6,101 nt of DNA from Candidatus Bathyarchaeota archaeon (GCA_026414245.1 JAOAJJ010000071.1:1-6101), one strand, 5' to 3'; shown: positions 1-5,621, counted from the first letter of the stretch. Made by a program: numbers and translations. The notes: generated from the letters alone by a model not told the origin.

Positions 1-515
1 CTTGCAATAAATCGGTAAGGCGCCTTCATTATGACTTCTGTGTCGGCTATTACAGCTATTGGAGATTGAGCCATAACTGAATATGGCCTATTCAGACCTT
101 TCAAGGAGGCGAAGGGGCTCGCTATACCGTCATGGGAGGCTGTTGTAGGTATACTTATAAATGGTGTACCCTGACGTGCAGAACTGAGCTTTGCAATATC
201 GATCTTTGTTCCTCCACCTACACCGAAAACAACTTGAGGTTTAAGTTTCCTTATCTTCTCCTCAGATAAATCCACGTCTCTAACTGTTGGCATATTAGAG
301 GACACTATATGCTCTTCAACATTTAATCCGCTGCTTTCAAGAACCTCTTTAACTCTACGCCCAGCCGTCTCAAAGGTTTTTTCCCCGGTGATTATTAAAG
401 CCCTACCAGTGAAGCCCAAATCATTGCATATAGATCCAATCATCTTTAAGCTCCCGCGTCCAATGACTATCTCCCTCGGCAACCTCATGCGATGAACTCC
501 GAGCTCCAATCTCAT
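1..515 (-). CDS. egsA: sn-glycerol-1-phosphate dehydrogenase, N-terminal half (cut by window edge)
   Basis: NAD(P)-linked enzyme that reduces dihydroxyacetone phosphate to sn-glycerol-1-phosphate, the backbone of archaeal ether lipids; cytosolic. About 171 residues are visible of roughly 350 usual for the family. I translated this frame by hand because no stop lies within the window. An N-terminal LPREIVIGRG strand is followed by the nucleotide-binding GVGGGTKIDIAK (about residues 98-109), TTASHDGIASP (about 124-134, with the family's nucleotide- and substrate-binding Asp at 129) and IADTEVIMKAPYR. The zinc ligands known for the family should lie beyond the edge. The start is ambiguous. ATG at 515 gives MRLELGVHRMRLPRE and keeps the His before LPR, as in some homologues. 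The in-frame ATG at 488 has a GGAG about 8 nt upstream. The gene is divergent from aCPSF1. Family assignment is firm; exact start is not. Confidence 0.93.
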   Translation of the reverse strand, partial: MRLELGVHRMRLPREIVIGRGSLKMIGSICNDLGFTGRALIITGEKTFETAGRRVKEVLESSGLNVEEHIVSSNMPTVRDVDLSEEKIRKLKPQVVFGVGGGTKIDIAKLSSARQGTPFISIPTTASHDGIASPFASLKGLNRPYSVMAQSPIAVIADTEVIMKAPYRFIA

Positions 516-579
516 CAACCCAAAAGCGATACTGCTTTTCCCGCCAATTTCCCGGAGACTATTTTTATGTCTTCCGAAC

Positions 580-590
580 AGTTTAAATCT
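580..590 (-). promoter_or_regulatory. Candidate TATA box for egsA
   Basis: The minus strand reads AGATTTAAAC here, with the self-complementary TTTAAA core at 582-587. Archaeal transcription usually begins about 25-30 bp downstream, so initiation is predicted near 555-560, leaving a leader of about 40-45 nt before the ATG at 515. The whole divergent spacer 516-756 is AT-rich and holds no convincing gene. Inferred from sequence composition and spacing only. Confidence 0.35.
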
Positions 591-694
591 CAGATCACAT
601 TATATTTTTTAGTAGATATGCCCCTAATATAAGTATTTAAATATGAAAAGGGCTATAATAAGTAAATCCGATTGTTAATTATTCCCTGACAATG

Positions 695-705
695 AGTTTT
701 AAACA
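695..705 (+). promoter_or_regulatory. Candidate TATA box for aCPSF1 gene
   Basis: The plus strand reads GTTTTAAACAA. Initiation about 25-30 bp downstream would fall near 725-732, giving a leader of about 25-30 nt that still contains the purine-rich SD-like stretch at 732-747 (GGGAGAAAGGGG). A second AT-rich palindrome, TATTTAAATA at 634-643, is an alternative box and would give a leader of roughly 90 nt. Neither can be preferred without mapped 5' ends. Confidence 0.35.
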
Positions 706-756
706 AGGTAATAAAAAGCCTTTACGCTAAAAGAAGGGAGAAAGGGGATTTAAAAG

Positions 757-2673
757 TTGCCGTCGATTGAAAAAAGTAAGGCTGAGCTAAGACAAATAAT
801 ACTGGAGAATATTCCGAAAGAGGCTGAGATAACACGTATAGAGTTTGAGGGGCCAGCGTTAGCCATCTATGCGAAAAAGCCTGAGATACTAATAGAGCAG
901 GAGCAGATAATAACGAACATAGTTAGCATCATAAAGAAGAGAATAGTGCCGCGCTCAGATCCATCCGTTAGGCTCCCCGAGAAGGAAGCTGAGAAGATAA
1001 TATATGAGATAGTGCCTAAGGAGGCTGAAATAACCAATATAACCTTCGACCCCCCATTAGGCGAAGTTATAATAGAAGCTAAGAAGCCGGGGCTAGTCAT
1101 AGGCAAGAATGGGTTGACACTCCAAGAGATAATACTCAAAACTAAGTGGAGACCCCGCGCCGTTAGGAGACCGCCAAAACAATCAAAGATAATGATGCAT
1201 CTACAGCACCTATTGTATACTAGCAGTAAGGAGCGGGAGAGAATTCTCCGCAATGTCGGCGAGAGAATATTTAGGCCCATGCTATATGAGGTGGGCGACG
1301 TTAGGATAACTATGCTAGGTTCAGCCAGGGAGGTTGGGCGTTCAGCGATTCTCGTTCAAACTAGGGAAAGCCAAATTCTGCTGGATTGTGGAATAAACCC
1401 TGGGTCGACGAAACCTTTTGAAGCGTTCCCGAGACTAGACGCAGCGCAATTTGACATCGAATCCCTGGACGCCGTCGTGATAAGTCACGCCCACCTGGAT
1501 CATTGCGGCTTCCTACCCTATCTGTTTAAATATGGTTATGATGGGCCGGTTTACTGCTCGGTTCCAAATGTCGGTTTAATGACTTTGCTGCAGCTCGACT
1601 ATTTAGATGTTCTGTCTAGGCAGGGAGCTCCTCTACCATATGATCAGAAGGATGTCCGCGAAGTGGCGTTGCATGCTATCCCACTGCGGTATGGTGTTGT
1701 CACGGATATAGCGCCGGACGTAAGGCTAACATTACATAATGCTGGACACATACTTGGATCGTCAATCATACATTTACATATTGGTGAAGGTTACCATAAC
1801 ATAGTTTATACGGGCGACTTTAAGTATGGTAGAACCATGCTCTTAGAGGCAGCTGCCACAGAATTCCCGAGGGTTGAAACAGTTATAACCGAGAACACGT
1901 ATAGCGCCCCGACAGACATCATGCCTTCCAGAGCTGAAGCTGAGAAAAACCTTGTATCGATAATAAACAGGACCCTTGAGAGAAATGGAAAAGCGATAAT
2001 CCCAGTACCAGCTGTTGGCAGAGCTCAGGAAATAATGCTCGTCATAGACGATTACATGAGGCGCGGTGATCTTAAGGAGGTGCCGGTCTTTATTGAGGGC
2101 ATGATATCCGAGTCAACAGCTATACATATGGCTTATCCAGAATACTTGTCTAGGGAGGTGCGCAATAAGATAATTAATGAGGGAATAAACCCCTTCGAGT
2201 CAGAGTACTTCACAATAGTTGAGCATCCAAGCGCGAGGGGCGAGATAATTGAGGGTGAACCATGCATAATATTGGCAACTTCGGGAATGCTTGAAGGGGG
2301 GCCTGTGATAGACTACTTCCAGAACCTCGCCCACGATGAGCGGAACTCGCTGATCTTTGTCAGCTATCAGATTGAGGGAACATTAGGCCGAAGAATTCAG
2401 AAGGGTTCCCGTGAAGTGTCGATCATAGATCAGGATGGGAAAATTAAGGTTATAAAAGTTGGCTTAGAGGTTCACACAGTTGAAGGTTTCTCTGGGCACT
2501 CGGATAGGCGGCAGATGGTGAATTATCTACGTAGAATTGCTCCTAAGCCGGAGAACATAATTATATGTCATGGTGAGAGGAGTAAATGCTTATCTCTCGT
2601 AGAGTTCCTTCGAAGAAGATATAAAGTTAACGCTATGGCTCCAGACATATTAGAGGTAGTGAAGCTCAGATAG
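757..2673 (+). CDS. aCPSF1/FttA: archaeal KH–beta-CASP ribonuclease and transcription termination factor
   Basis: Archaeal homologue of the eukaryotic pre-mRNA 3'-end cleavage nuclease CPSF73; the family cleaves RNA and acts as the general archaeal transcription termination factor. The 638 residues match the family's usual length. Two N-terminal KH-like domains (about 5-68 and 72-140) are followed by a metallo-beta-lactamase fold and an inserted beta-CASP domain. Visible metal and catalytic residues are HAHLDH at 244-249, His331 (NAGHILGSS), Asp354 (YTGDF), Glu379 (ITENTYS, motif A), His581 (FSGHSD, motif B) and His605 (CHGE, motif C). All are intact, so the enzyme is probably active. The second KH domain keeps GxxG (GKNG, 116-119); the first has lost it. 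The start is TTG because an in-frame TAA sits at 751-753, directly upstream; a purine-rich SD-like stretch lies at 732-747. The gene converges on sepF, with only 21 bp between the two stops. Confidence 0.96.
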   Translation: MPSIEKSKAELRQIILENIPKEAEITRIEFEGPALAIYAKKPEILIEQEQIITNIVSIIKKRIVPRSDPSVRLPEKEAEKIIYEIVPKEAEITNITFDPPLGEVIIEAKKPGLVIGKNGLTLQEIILKTKWRPRAVRRPPKQSKIMMHLQHLLYTSSKERERILRNVGERIFRPMLYEVGDVRITMLGSAREVGRSAILVQTRESQILLDCGINPGSTKPFEAFPRLDAAQFDIESLDAVVISHAHLDHCGFLPYLFKYGYDGPVYCSVPNVGLMTLLQLDYLDVLSRQGAPLPYDQKDVREVALHAIPLRYGVVTDIAPDVRLTLHNAGHILGSSIIHLHIGEGYHNIVYTGDFKYGRTMLLEAAATEFPRVETVITENTYSAPTDIMPSRAEAEKNLVSIINRTLERNGKAIIPVPAVGRAQEIMLVIDDYMRRGDLKEVPVFIEGMISESTAIHMAYPEYLSREVRNKIINEGINPFESEYFTIVEHPSARGEIIEGEPCIILATSGMLEGGPVIDYFQNLAHDERNSLIFVSYQIEGTLGRRIQKGSREVSIIDQDGKIKVIKVGLEVHTVEGFSGHSDRRQMVNYLRRIAPKPENIIICHGERSKCLSLVEFLRRRYKVNAMAPDILEVVKLR

Positions 2674-2697
2674 AAAGATGCTTTAGGTAGCTTTCTA
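2671..2697. repeat. 7-bp inverted repeat joining two convergent stop codons
   Basis: TAGAAAG (2671-2677) and CTTTCTA (2691-2697) are perfect inverted copies around a 13-nt loop. The outer three bases of each arm are the TAG stop codons of aCPSF1 (plus) and sepF (minus). It could act as a weak bidirectional terminator or RNA 3' end signal, but no strong oligo-T tract follows on either strand, so this is only suggestive. Confidence 0.35.
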
Positions 2698-3087
2698 TAC
2701 CGTGGAGGTTTCTGAGGATGCCGCTTTCTCCTTCCATATCTGAATGTTCTGCGGCGTCAACACTATTCTTTCTTCTCCTAGCCGAGCTATATCGCCACCC
2801 ATAGACTCGATAAACTCACTCAATTCGCTGATGGCGCGCTTAGCATCCTCAACGTTCTTCTCTAGTAGAGGCGTAATCTTAACTATCACTATGTTTCCAG
2901 ATTTAATCTCGCTCTTAATTTTCTCCAAGTCGTCAAATGAGTGCAAAGATAGCGCCTTAAGATATATTTTACCCGCTTCTCTCTGAGAAACCTTTTCGGC
3001 TCTAATCTCCTCTTTCTTTTCCTCCACTTTTTCTTTCTCCTTACCAACAATTTTCTCAATCATTTTTTTCAGGTCCGATTTAGCCAA
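2695..3087 (-). CDS. sepF: SepF-like cell division protein (FtsZ membrane anchor)
   Basis: SepF tethers FtsZ to the inner face of the membrane; in archaea it is the main FtsZ anchor. The 130 residues show three parts. First is a short basic N-terminal helix (about 1-16, MAKSDLKKMIEKIVGK) that could act as the membrane-targeting amphipathic helix. Then comes a highly charged Lys/Glu linker (about 17-36). The compact SepF core follows (about 42-119), with YLKALSL, GNIVIVKITPL, RAISELSEFIESMGGDIARLGEERIVLTP cut across its strands and helices, and IQIWK. The start is TTG: on the minus strand GAGGGG lies about 5 nt upstream, a strong SD, while the first ATG is codon 9 and would remove part of the helix. 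It follows the PUA-protein gene on the same strand after a 57-bp gap, so they are probably cotranscribed. No ftsZ is in the window. Confidence 0.85.
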   Translation of the reverse strand: MAKSDLKKMIEKIVGKEKEKVEEKKEEIRAEKVSQREAGKIYLKALSLHSFDDLEKIKSEIKSGNIVIVKITPLLEKNVEDAKRAISELSEFIESMGGDIARLGEERIVLTPQNIQIWKEKAASSETSTV

Positions 3088-3144
3088 ACTATCCCCTCAC
3101 AAAATAGCGGAGCAACCCAGACTAAAAATCTTTCTTCCAAATCT

Positions 3145-3660
3145 TTAACTCTTTCGTTTCTGAAAAGCATCTATCATCACCCTCCATACGGAATCCCCAA
3201 CATGATGTAAATTCTTTAAAACCCTCCCGCCTTTGAGGATTTTTATTTCTCTTGAACCTAATAGGGCTTTGGTTATAGCTATCGCCTTACCATGCCTCTC
3301 ATCTGAAACCAGCACTAAGTCCCCCTCTCTAAACTCTCCTTCAACTCTAACTACGCCTGGAGCCATCACATCAGCGCCATTACATATATGTGGAACAGCA
3401 CCTATGTCCACCACGACTTTTGGGAGCCGATGAATTAAATCCTCAAAAACTAGAGTTGGCATAAACACGCCTTTAAATTCCATTAAAACCGGCTTATCGT
3501 TAATCACAAATATCTTTCCCTCAGAAACATCTAGAACCTCGACCTTAGGCTTAAGTCCAAAAAGATCTTTGTAATCAACGCCAAAGTTTTCGGAGAACCT
3601 CCTTAAAAACTCCTTCCTATCACTCTCTCTTAAAAGGTATCTGCGTTTAACCCCGCTCAT
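3145..3660 (-). CDS. PUA-domain RNA-binding protein, Tma20/MCT-1 family
   Basis: Archaeal member of the MCT-1/Tma20 group (COG2016-type). The eukaryotic relatives bind the small ribosomal subunit and help remove deacylated tRNA during recycling and re-initiation; the archaeal role is inferred from them. The 171 residues comprise an N-terminal pre-PUA region (about 1-78) and a PUA domain (about 80-162). The PUA domain is recognised by VVVDIGAVPHICNGADVMAPGVV, here split as VDIGAVPH (84-91), GADVMAPGV (95-103) and KGGRVLKNLHHVGDSVWR (143-160), which parallel the same blocks in MCT-1. The ATG start has no SD. A TATA-like box at about 3686-3693 puts initiation close to the ATG, so the message is probably leaderless or nearly so. 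It is divergent from the Sm-like gene and upstream of sepF. Confidence 0.88.
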   Translation of the reverse strand: MSGVKRRYLLRESDRKEFLRRFSENFGVDYKDLFGLKPKVEVLDVSEGKIFVINDKPVLMEFKGVFMPTLVFEDLIHRLPKVVVDIGAVPHICNGADVMAPGVVRVEGEFREGDLVLVSDERHGKAIAITKALLGSREIKILKGGRVLKNLHHVGDSVWRVMIDAFQKRKS

Positions 3661-3683
3661 ATAATCTTAAATTTTTAGCATAA

Positions 3684-3699
3684 TGCATATAAATTTGCA
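3684..3699. promoter_or_regulatory. Shared divergent TATA region between PUA gene and Sm-like gene
   Basis: TGCATATAAATTTGCA is partly self-complementary: TGCA at both ends, with an AT-rich core that reads as a TATA box on either strand. On the minus strand (TTTATATG) the predicted start of transcription is about 3662-3665, almost at the PUA-gene ATG. On the plus strand (CATATAAA) it is about 3713-3718, giving the Sm-like gene a leader of about 40-45 nt. One box may serve both genes. Based on position and composition only. Confidence 0.45.
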
Positions 3700-3758
3700 C
3701 TCCATCATAAGGAGATTAGTTAGTCCAGCTGATTAGTAAGGTAGGGTTGTGAAGTAAA

Positions 3759-3977
3759 ATGGCTACACAAATACTTGAGGAAAGTCTTGGGAAAATCGTG
3801 TTAATAAAACTTAGAGGGGGAAGAAGCATAAGGGGGAGACTTCAAGGCTTCGATCAACATCTCAATTTAGTCCTTGAGAAGGCTGAGGATGTTACCGATG
3901 CTGAAAATATCAAGGAGCTGGGTTTAATAATAGTTAGAGGGGATAATGTCATAATGATTTCACCGCCTCCAAGGTGA
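3759..3977 (+). CDS. Sm-like archaeal protein (LSm)
   Basis: Small RNA-binding protein of the Sm/LSm family, which forms heptameric rings that bind U-rich RNA. The 72 residues are the family's minimal length. The Sm1 motif spans about 11-44 (GKIVLIKLRGGRSIRGRLQG then FDQHLNLVLE), and the Sm2 motif about 55-68 (GLIIVRGDNVIMIS). The uridine-pocket residues are present: Asp32, His34 and Asn36 in FDQHLN, and Arg60-Gly61-Asp62 in Sm2. The start is ATG, with only a loose SD (GGTTGTGA, 3745-3752). The stop at 3975-3977 is embedded in the SD of the next gene, L37e, so the two are almost certainly one transcript. This pairing of LSm with L37e recurs in archaea. Confidence 0.95.
   Translation: MATQILEESLGKIVLIKLRGGRSIRGRLQGFDQHLNLVLEKAEDVTDAENIKELGLIIVRGDNVIMISPPPR
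3971..3977 (+). promoter_or_regulatory. SD of L37e gene overlapping the LSm stop codon
   Basis: AAGGTGA provides a GGTGA anti-SD match 6 nt before the L37e ATG at 3984, and its last three bases are the LSm stop codon. This arrangement favours translational coupling of the two genes. It also selects the ATG at 3984 over the out-of-frame ATG at 3980. Confidence 0.7.
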
Positions 3978-3983
3978 AAATGA

Positions 3984-4169
3984 ATGACAAAGGGCACAGC
4001 ATCTTTCGGTAAAAGATCAAGTAAGACTGTTCATATAAGGTGCAGGAGATGCGGTCGCAGGTCATATCATGTTAGAAAGAAGAGGTGCGCGGCTTGCGGC
4101 TATCCTGATTCAAGAATAAGAAGATATTCCTGGCAGACTAAAAACCTCTGGAGGGAACGATTAATTTAA
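3984..4169 (+). CDS. rpl37e: Large ribosomal subunit protein eL37 (L37e)
   Basis: Zinc-binding protein of the 50S subunit, shared by archaea and eukaryotes and absent from bacteria; it binds 23S rRNA. The 61 residues are full length for archaeal L37e. The N-terminus MTKGTASFGKRS is typical. A four-cysteine zinc ribbon is formed by Cys20, Cys23, Cys35 and Cys38 (CRRC and CAAC), with the flanking block GRRSYHVRKKRCAACGYP (24-41) and a basic C-terminal tail including YSWQTKNLWRERL. It starts 6 nt after the LSm stop, with its SD lying over that stop. No separate promoter is evident, so expression probably depends on the LSm promoter. Confidence 0.96.
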   Translation: MTKGTASFGKRSSKTVHIRCRRCGRRSYHVRKKRCAACGYPDSRIRRYSWQTKNLWRERLI

Positions 4170-4193
4170 TATGCTCACAGTTCTAGAGGGAAA

Positions 4194-4206
4194 AGGATTT
4201 AAATGC
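4194..4206 (+). promoter_or_regulatory. Candidate TATA box for S10 gene
   Basis: AGGATTTAAATGC lies in the 75-bp gap after L37e, with the TTTAAA core at 4198-4203. Initiation about 25-28 bp further on would be near 4226-4231, leaving a short leader of about 15-20 nt that holds the SD-like GAGGG at 4233-4237. This suggests that S10 is transcribed separately from LSm–L37e. Confidence 0.45.
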
Positions 4207-4244
4207 GTATTCTTGAAGAATAAGGAGTCTGTGAGGGCGCAGGT

Positions 4245-4553
4245 TTGGTGAGAAAAGCGAGGATAAAGCTTACTAGCACCGATTACAGTAAGCTTGATGA
4301 AATATGTAGAGAACTTAAGACTATAGCTGAGAAGTCGGGGGTGAAGGTTTCAGGCCCAATTCCATTACCTACAAAAAGGCTTAAGGTGCCTGTGCTCAGA
4401 ACACCTTGCGGCGAAGGGACGAAGACATGGGATAAGTGGGAGATGCGGATACATAGGCGCCTAATAGATGTGGATGCTGATGACCGAGTTATGCGTAGAA
4501 TCATGCGTATGAGGGTTCCGGAAGAAGTTTATATAAGCATAGAGTTAATATAG
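4245..4553 (+). CDS. rps10: Small ribosomal subunit protein uS10
   Basis: Core 30S head protein. The frame from 4245 gives 102 residues, and archaeal S10 is about 100-105. Recognised by RKARIKLTSTDYSKLDEIC at the N-terminus, SGPIPLPTKRLKVPVLRTPC (about 36-55), KTWDKWEMRIHRRLIDVD (about 60-77) and the C-terminal VPEEVYISIEL. The start is either TTG at 4245 or the next codon, GTG at 4248; GTG gives MRKARIKL, closest to typical archaeal S10. SD-like GAGGG sits at 4233-4237, a better distance for TTG than for GTG. The gene commonly follows the EF-1alpha gene in archaea; no EF-1alpha is upstream here. Its last 9 bp overlap the convergent AN1–protease gene. Confidence 0.95.
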   Translation: MVRKARIKLTSTDYSKLDEICRELKTIAEKSGVKVSGPIPLPTKRLKVPVLRTPCGEGTKTWDKWEMRIHRRLIDVDADDRVMRRIMRMRVPEEVYISIELI

Positions 4554-5348
4554 GATTGTTAAATTAACGGCAATAAGTATCAGCGACGATAGAAACGTTA
4601 TAGCCCAGAAATATTTATTCCACCATAAGATTTTGGCTCCGTCTAAAATGCCGAAAGGTATTAGGTTGAATAGAGCTACAAAAGCATTAATTATAGATCC
4701 CTGAACGAAAATTATTTCGAGGAGTTTAATGCTTGAAAAACCGCTTAAAGTCAAAAATATCGTTGCAAGCCCCACATTCACTATTGGCCCAGACAATGAT
4801 ACTTTACCGATGGTTTCTCGAGTAGCCTCACCTGAAATCATGACGGCTCCCGGCGAGATAATTTTTATCGGAGACAATATTGAGATTAAAGTTACCATAA
4901 CACCTATAAGTGATAGCCTGAACTCAGCCCATAGACCATAGTGTTTAGCGGTAAATTTATGCGCAAGCTCATGCGGTATGAACGCTGAGACAAGTATGAG
5001 AGCAAATAATAATGTCGCCTGCAGACTCAGAGATCGAGTTTCGTTAATCGCTAAGGATACGCCTACCAATACCACAATCAATATACCTAGAGAAATATGA
5101 ATTAGCTCAGTGTAACCAAAAAGATGATGAAAACGCTTAGAAATCTTTGAAAAATATCCTCTAAGAGACTTTACCTTAACATCCTCTAAAGCCCCTCCCT
5201 TCACAAAGTAATCAGAGGCAGGAGCGCCTCTTTTAATACCTTGGCAAGCATGAAACTCCGGCAGCCTATGGTCGGCGCAAAAATATCCGCCGCAAAAAGG
5301 GCATCTAAACGGGAGACCCGCATTTAAGCCGCAGTACTGGCACTTCAA
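4545..5348 (-). CDS. AN1 zinc finger fused to site-2-protease-like (M50) membrane metallopeptidase
   Basis: 267-residue membrane protein with an N-terminal AN1 finger and a compact site-2-protease core. The AN1 signature has all eight ligands: Cys3, Cys6, Cys16, Cys19, Cys24, His27, His33 and Cys35. A linker (about 36-78) leads to about six hydrophobic segments: 81-100, 110-127, 145-165, 183-203, 207-232 and 246-266. The metallopeptidase motif HELAH is at 126-130. The second motif, NLIPFGILDG, is at 228-237 and supplies the Asp236 metal ligand. SLSGPIVN (184-191) is also typical of M50. No PDZ or CBS domain is seen. Such proteases cleave substrates within the membrane; the AN1 finger may recruit cytosolic partners, but substrates are unknown. 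The TTG start is forced by an in-frame TGA just upstream; GAGGGA lies about 12 nt before it. Divergent from tRNA-Ser and convergent with S10. Confidence 0.88.
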   Translation of the reverse strand: MKCQYCGLNAGLPFRCPFCGGYFCADHRLPEFHACQGIKRGAPASDYFVKGGALEDVKVKSLRGYFSKISKRFHHLFGYTELIHISLGILIVVLVGVSLAINETRSLSLQATLLFALILVSAFIPHELAHKFTAKHYGLWAEFRLSLIGVMVTLISILSPIKIISPGAVMISGEATRETIGKVSLSGPIVNVGLATIFLTLSGFSSIKLLEIIFVQGSIINAFVALFNLIPFGILDGAKILWWNKYFWAITFLSSLILIAVNLTILY

Positions 5349-5370
5349 CTTTAATCATCTTCCCTCTCAG

Positions 5371-5396
5371 CCTCTAGATTATTTTAATTATAGAGG
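5371..5396. repeat. 26-bp imperfect palindrome upstream of AN1–protease gene, possible operator
   Basis: CCTCTA at 5371-5376 and TAGAGG at 5391-5396 are perfect inverted arms, and 8 of 13 symmetric positions match over the full 26 bp. The AT-rich centre, TATAATTAAAA on the minus strand (about 5381-5391), would serve as the TATA box of the AN1–protease gene, with initiation near 5360. A repressor bound here could block that promoter. An overlapping alternative stem pairs TCCCTCT (5361-5367) with AGAGGGA (5392-5398). Role inferred from position only. Confidence 0.35.
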
Positions 5397-5410
5397 GAGG
5401 AAAATCATAA

Positions 5411-5423
5411 ATCTTTATTATGA
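5411..5423 (+). promoter_or_regulatory. Candidate TATA box for tRNA-Ser
   Basis: ATCTTTATTATGA lies about 35-47 bp before the first base of the tRNA. Initiation 25-28 bp downstream would be near 5443-5448, giving a 5' leader of about 10-15 nt for RNase P to remove. The 109-bp spacer 5349-5457 is shared with the divergent AN1–protease gene. Confidence 0.35.
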
Positions 5424-5457
5424 AAATTATTCAAGATGAATAAAGATCATATCCATA

Positions 5458-5568
5458 GCCGGGGTGGCCGAGTGGATAAGGCGCAGGCCTTGAGCACCAA
5501 GACATAACATCTGGAAAGCCTGTGGCCCTTTATGGGCCGCATGGGTTCGAATCCCATCCCCGGCGCCA
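5458..5568 (+). tRNA. tRNA-Ser(UGA), type II, intron-containing, CCA encoded
   Basis: The acceptor stem GCCGGGG (5458-5464) pairs perfectly with CCCCGGC (5558-5564), followed by discriminator G5565 and an encoded CCA (5566-5568). D stem: GCC (5467-5469) with GGC (5480-5482). Anticodon stem: CAGGC (5484-5488) with GCCTG (5518-5522). Anticodon TGA is at 5491-5493, after C32 and U33. The long variable arm is GGCCC (5524-5528) with GGGCC (5534-5538) around a 5-nt loop. T arm: ATGGG (5541-5545) with CCCAT (5553-5557) around TTCGAAT. The long variable arm together with G73 indicates serine rather than leucine, whose archaeal discriminator is A. It decodes UCA and, by wobble, other UCN codons. An intron interrupts the anticodon loop. 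Confidence 0.95.
5495..5516 (+). other. tRNA-Ser intron, about 22 nt, canonical 37/38 position
   Basis: The anticodon stem closes only if the bases between G37 (5494) and A38 (5517) are removed. The ligated loop would then read CUUGAGA. The 3' junction fits a three-base bulge AA|A (5515-5517) next to the anticodon stem. Within the intron, CCA (5497-5499) can pair with TGG (5512-5514), and GA (5501-5502) with TC (5510-5511), around a 7-nt loop. A strict bulge-helix-bulge is not evident: the expected four-pair helix between CUUG (5489-5492) and CUGG (5511-5514) has one mismatch and one G-U pair. The boundaries could be off by one or two bases. Confidence 0.65.
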
Positions 5569-5621
5569 AATCTTTGGATGTGAAATTTAAGATTTAATAA
5601 GGGTTATGATTTAACATAAAC

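Noticed and set aside
516..756. Small gene or structured RNA in the egsA–aCPSF1 spacer
   Set aside because: The region is AT-rich, with only short frames and short palindromes such as TATTTAAATA; nothing beyond promoter elements can be supported.
867..1280. 137-codon open frame on the minus strand inside aCPSF1
   Set aside because: It lies fully opposite the KH region of a clear gene, and its translation resembles no family I know; its openness is a by-product of the plus-strand codon pattern.
3145..3190. Box C-like GTGATGA on the minus strand near the end of the PUA gene, possible C/D guide RNA
   Set aside because: It falls in the conserved coding end (WRVMIDAF), and no matching CTGA box D or terminal stem is found at a suitable distance.
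3980..3990. ATG at 3980 as the start of the gene after LSm
   Set aside because: It is out of frame with L37e; the ATG at 3984 has the correct SD spacing and the expected L37e N-terminus.
5484..5522. Reading the anticodon as GAG (Leu) or TTG (Gln)
   Set aside because: With the anticodon stem CAGGC/GCCTG and C32-U33 fixed, positions 34-36 are TGA. The G discriminator and overall sequence match archaeal tRNA-Ser.
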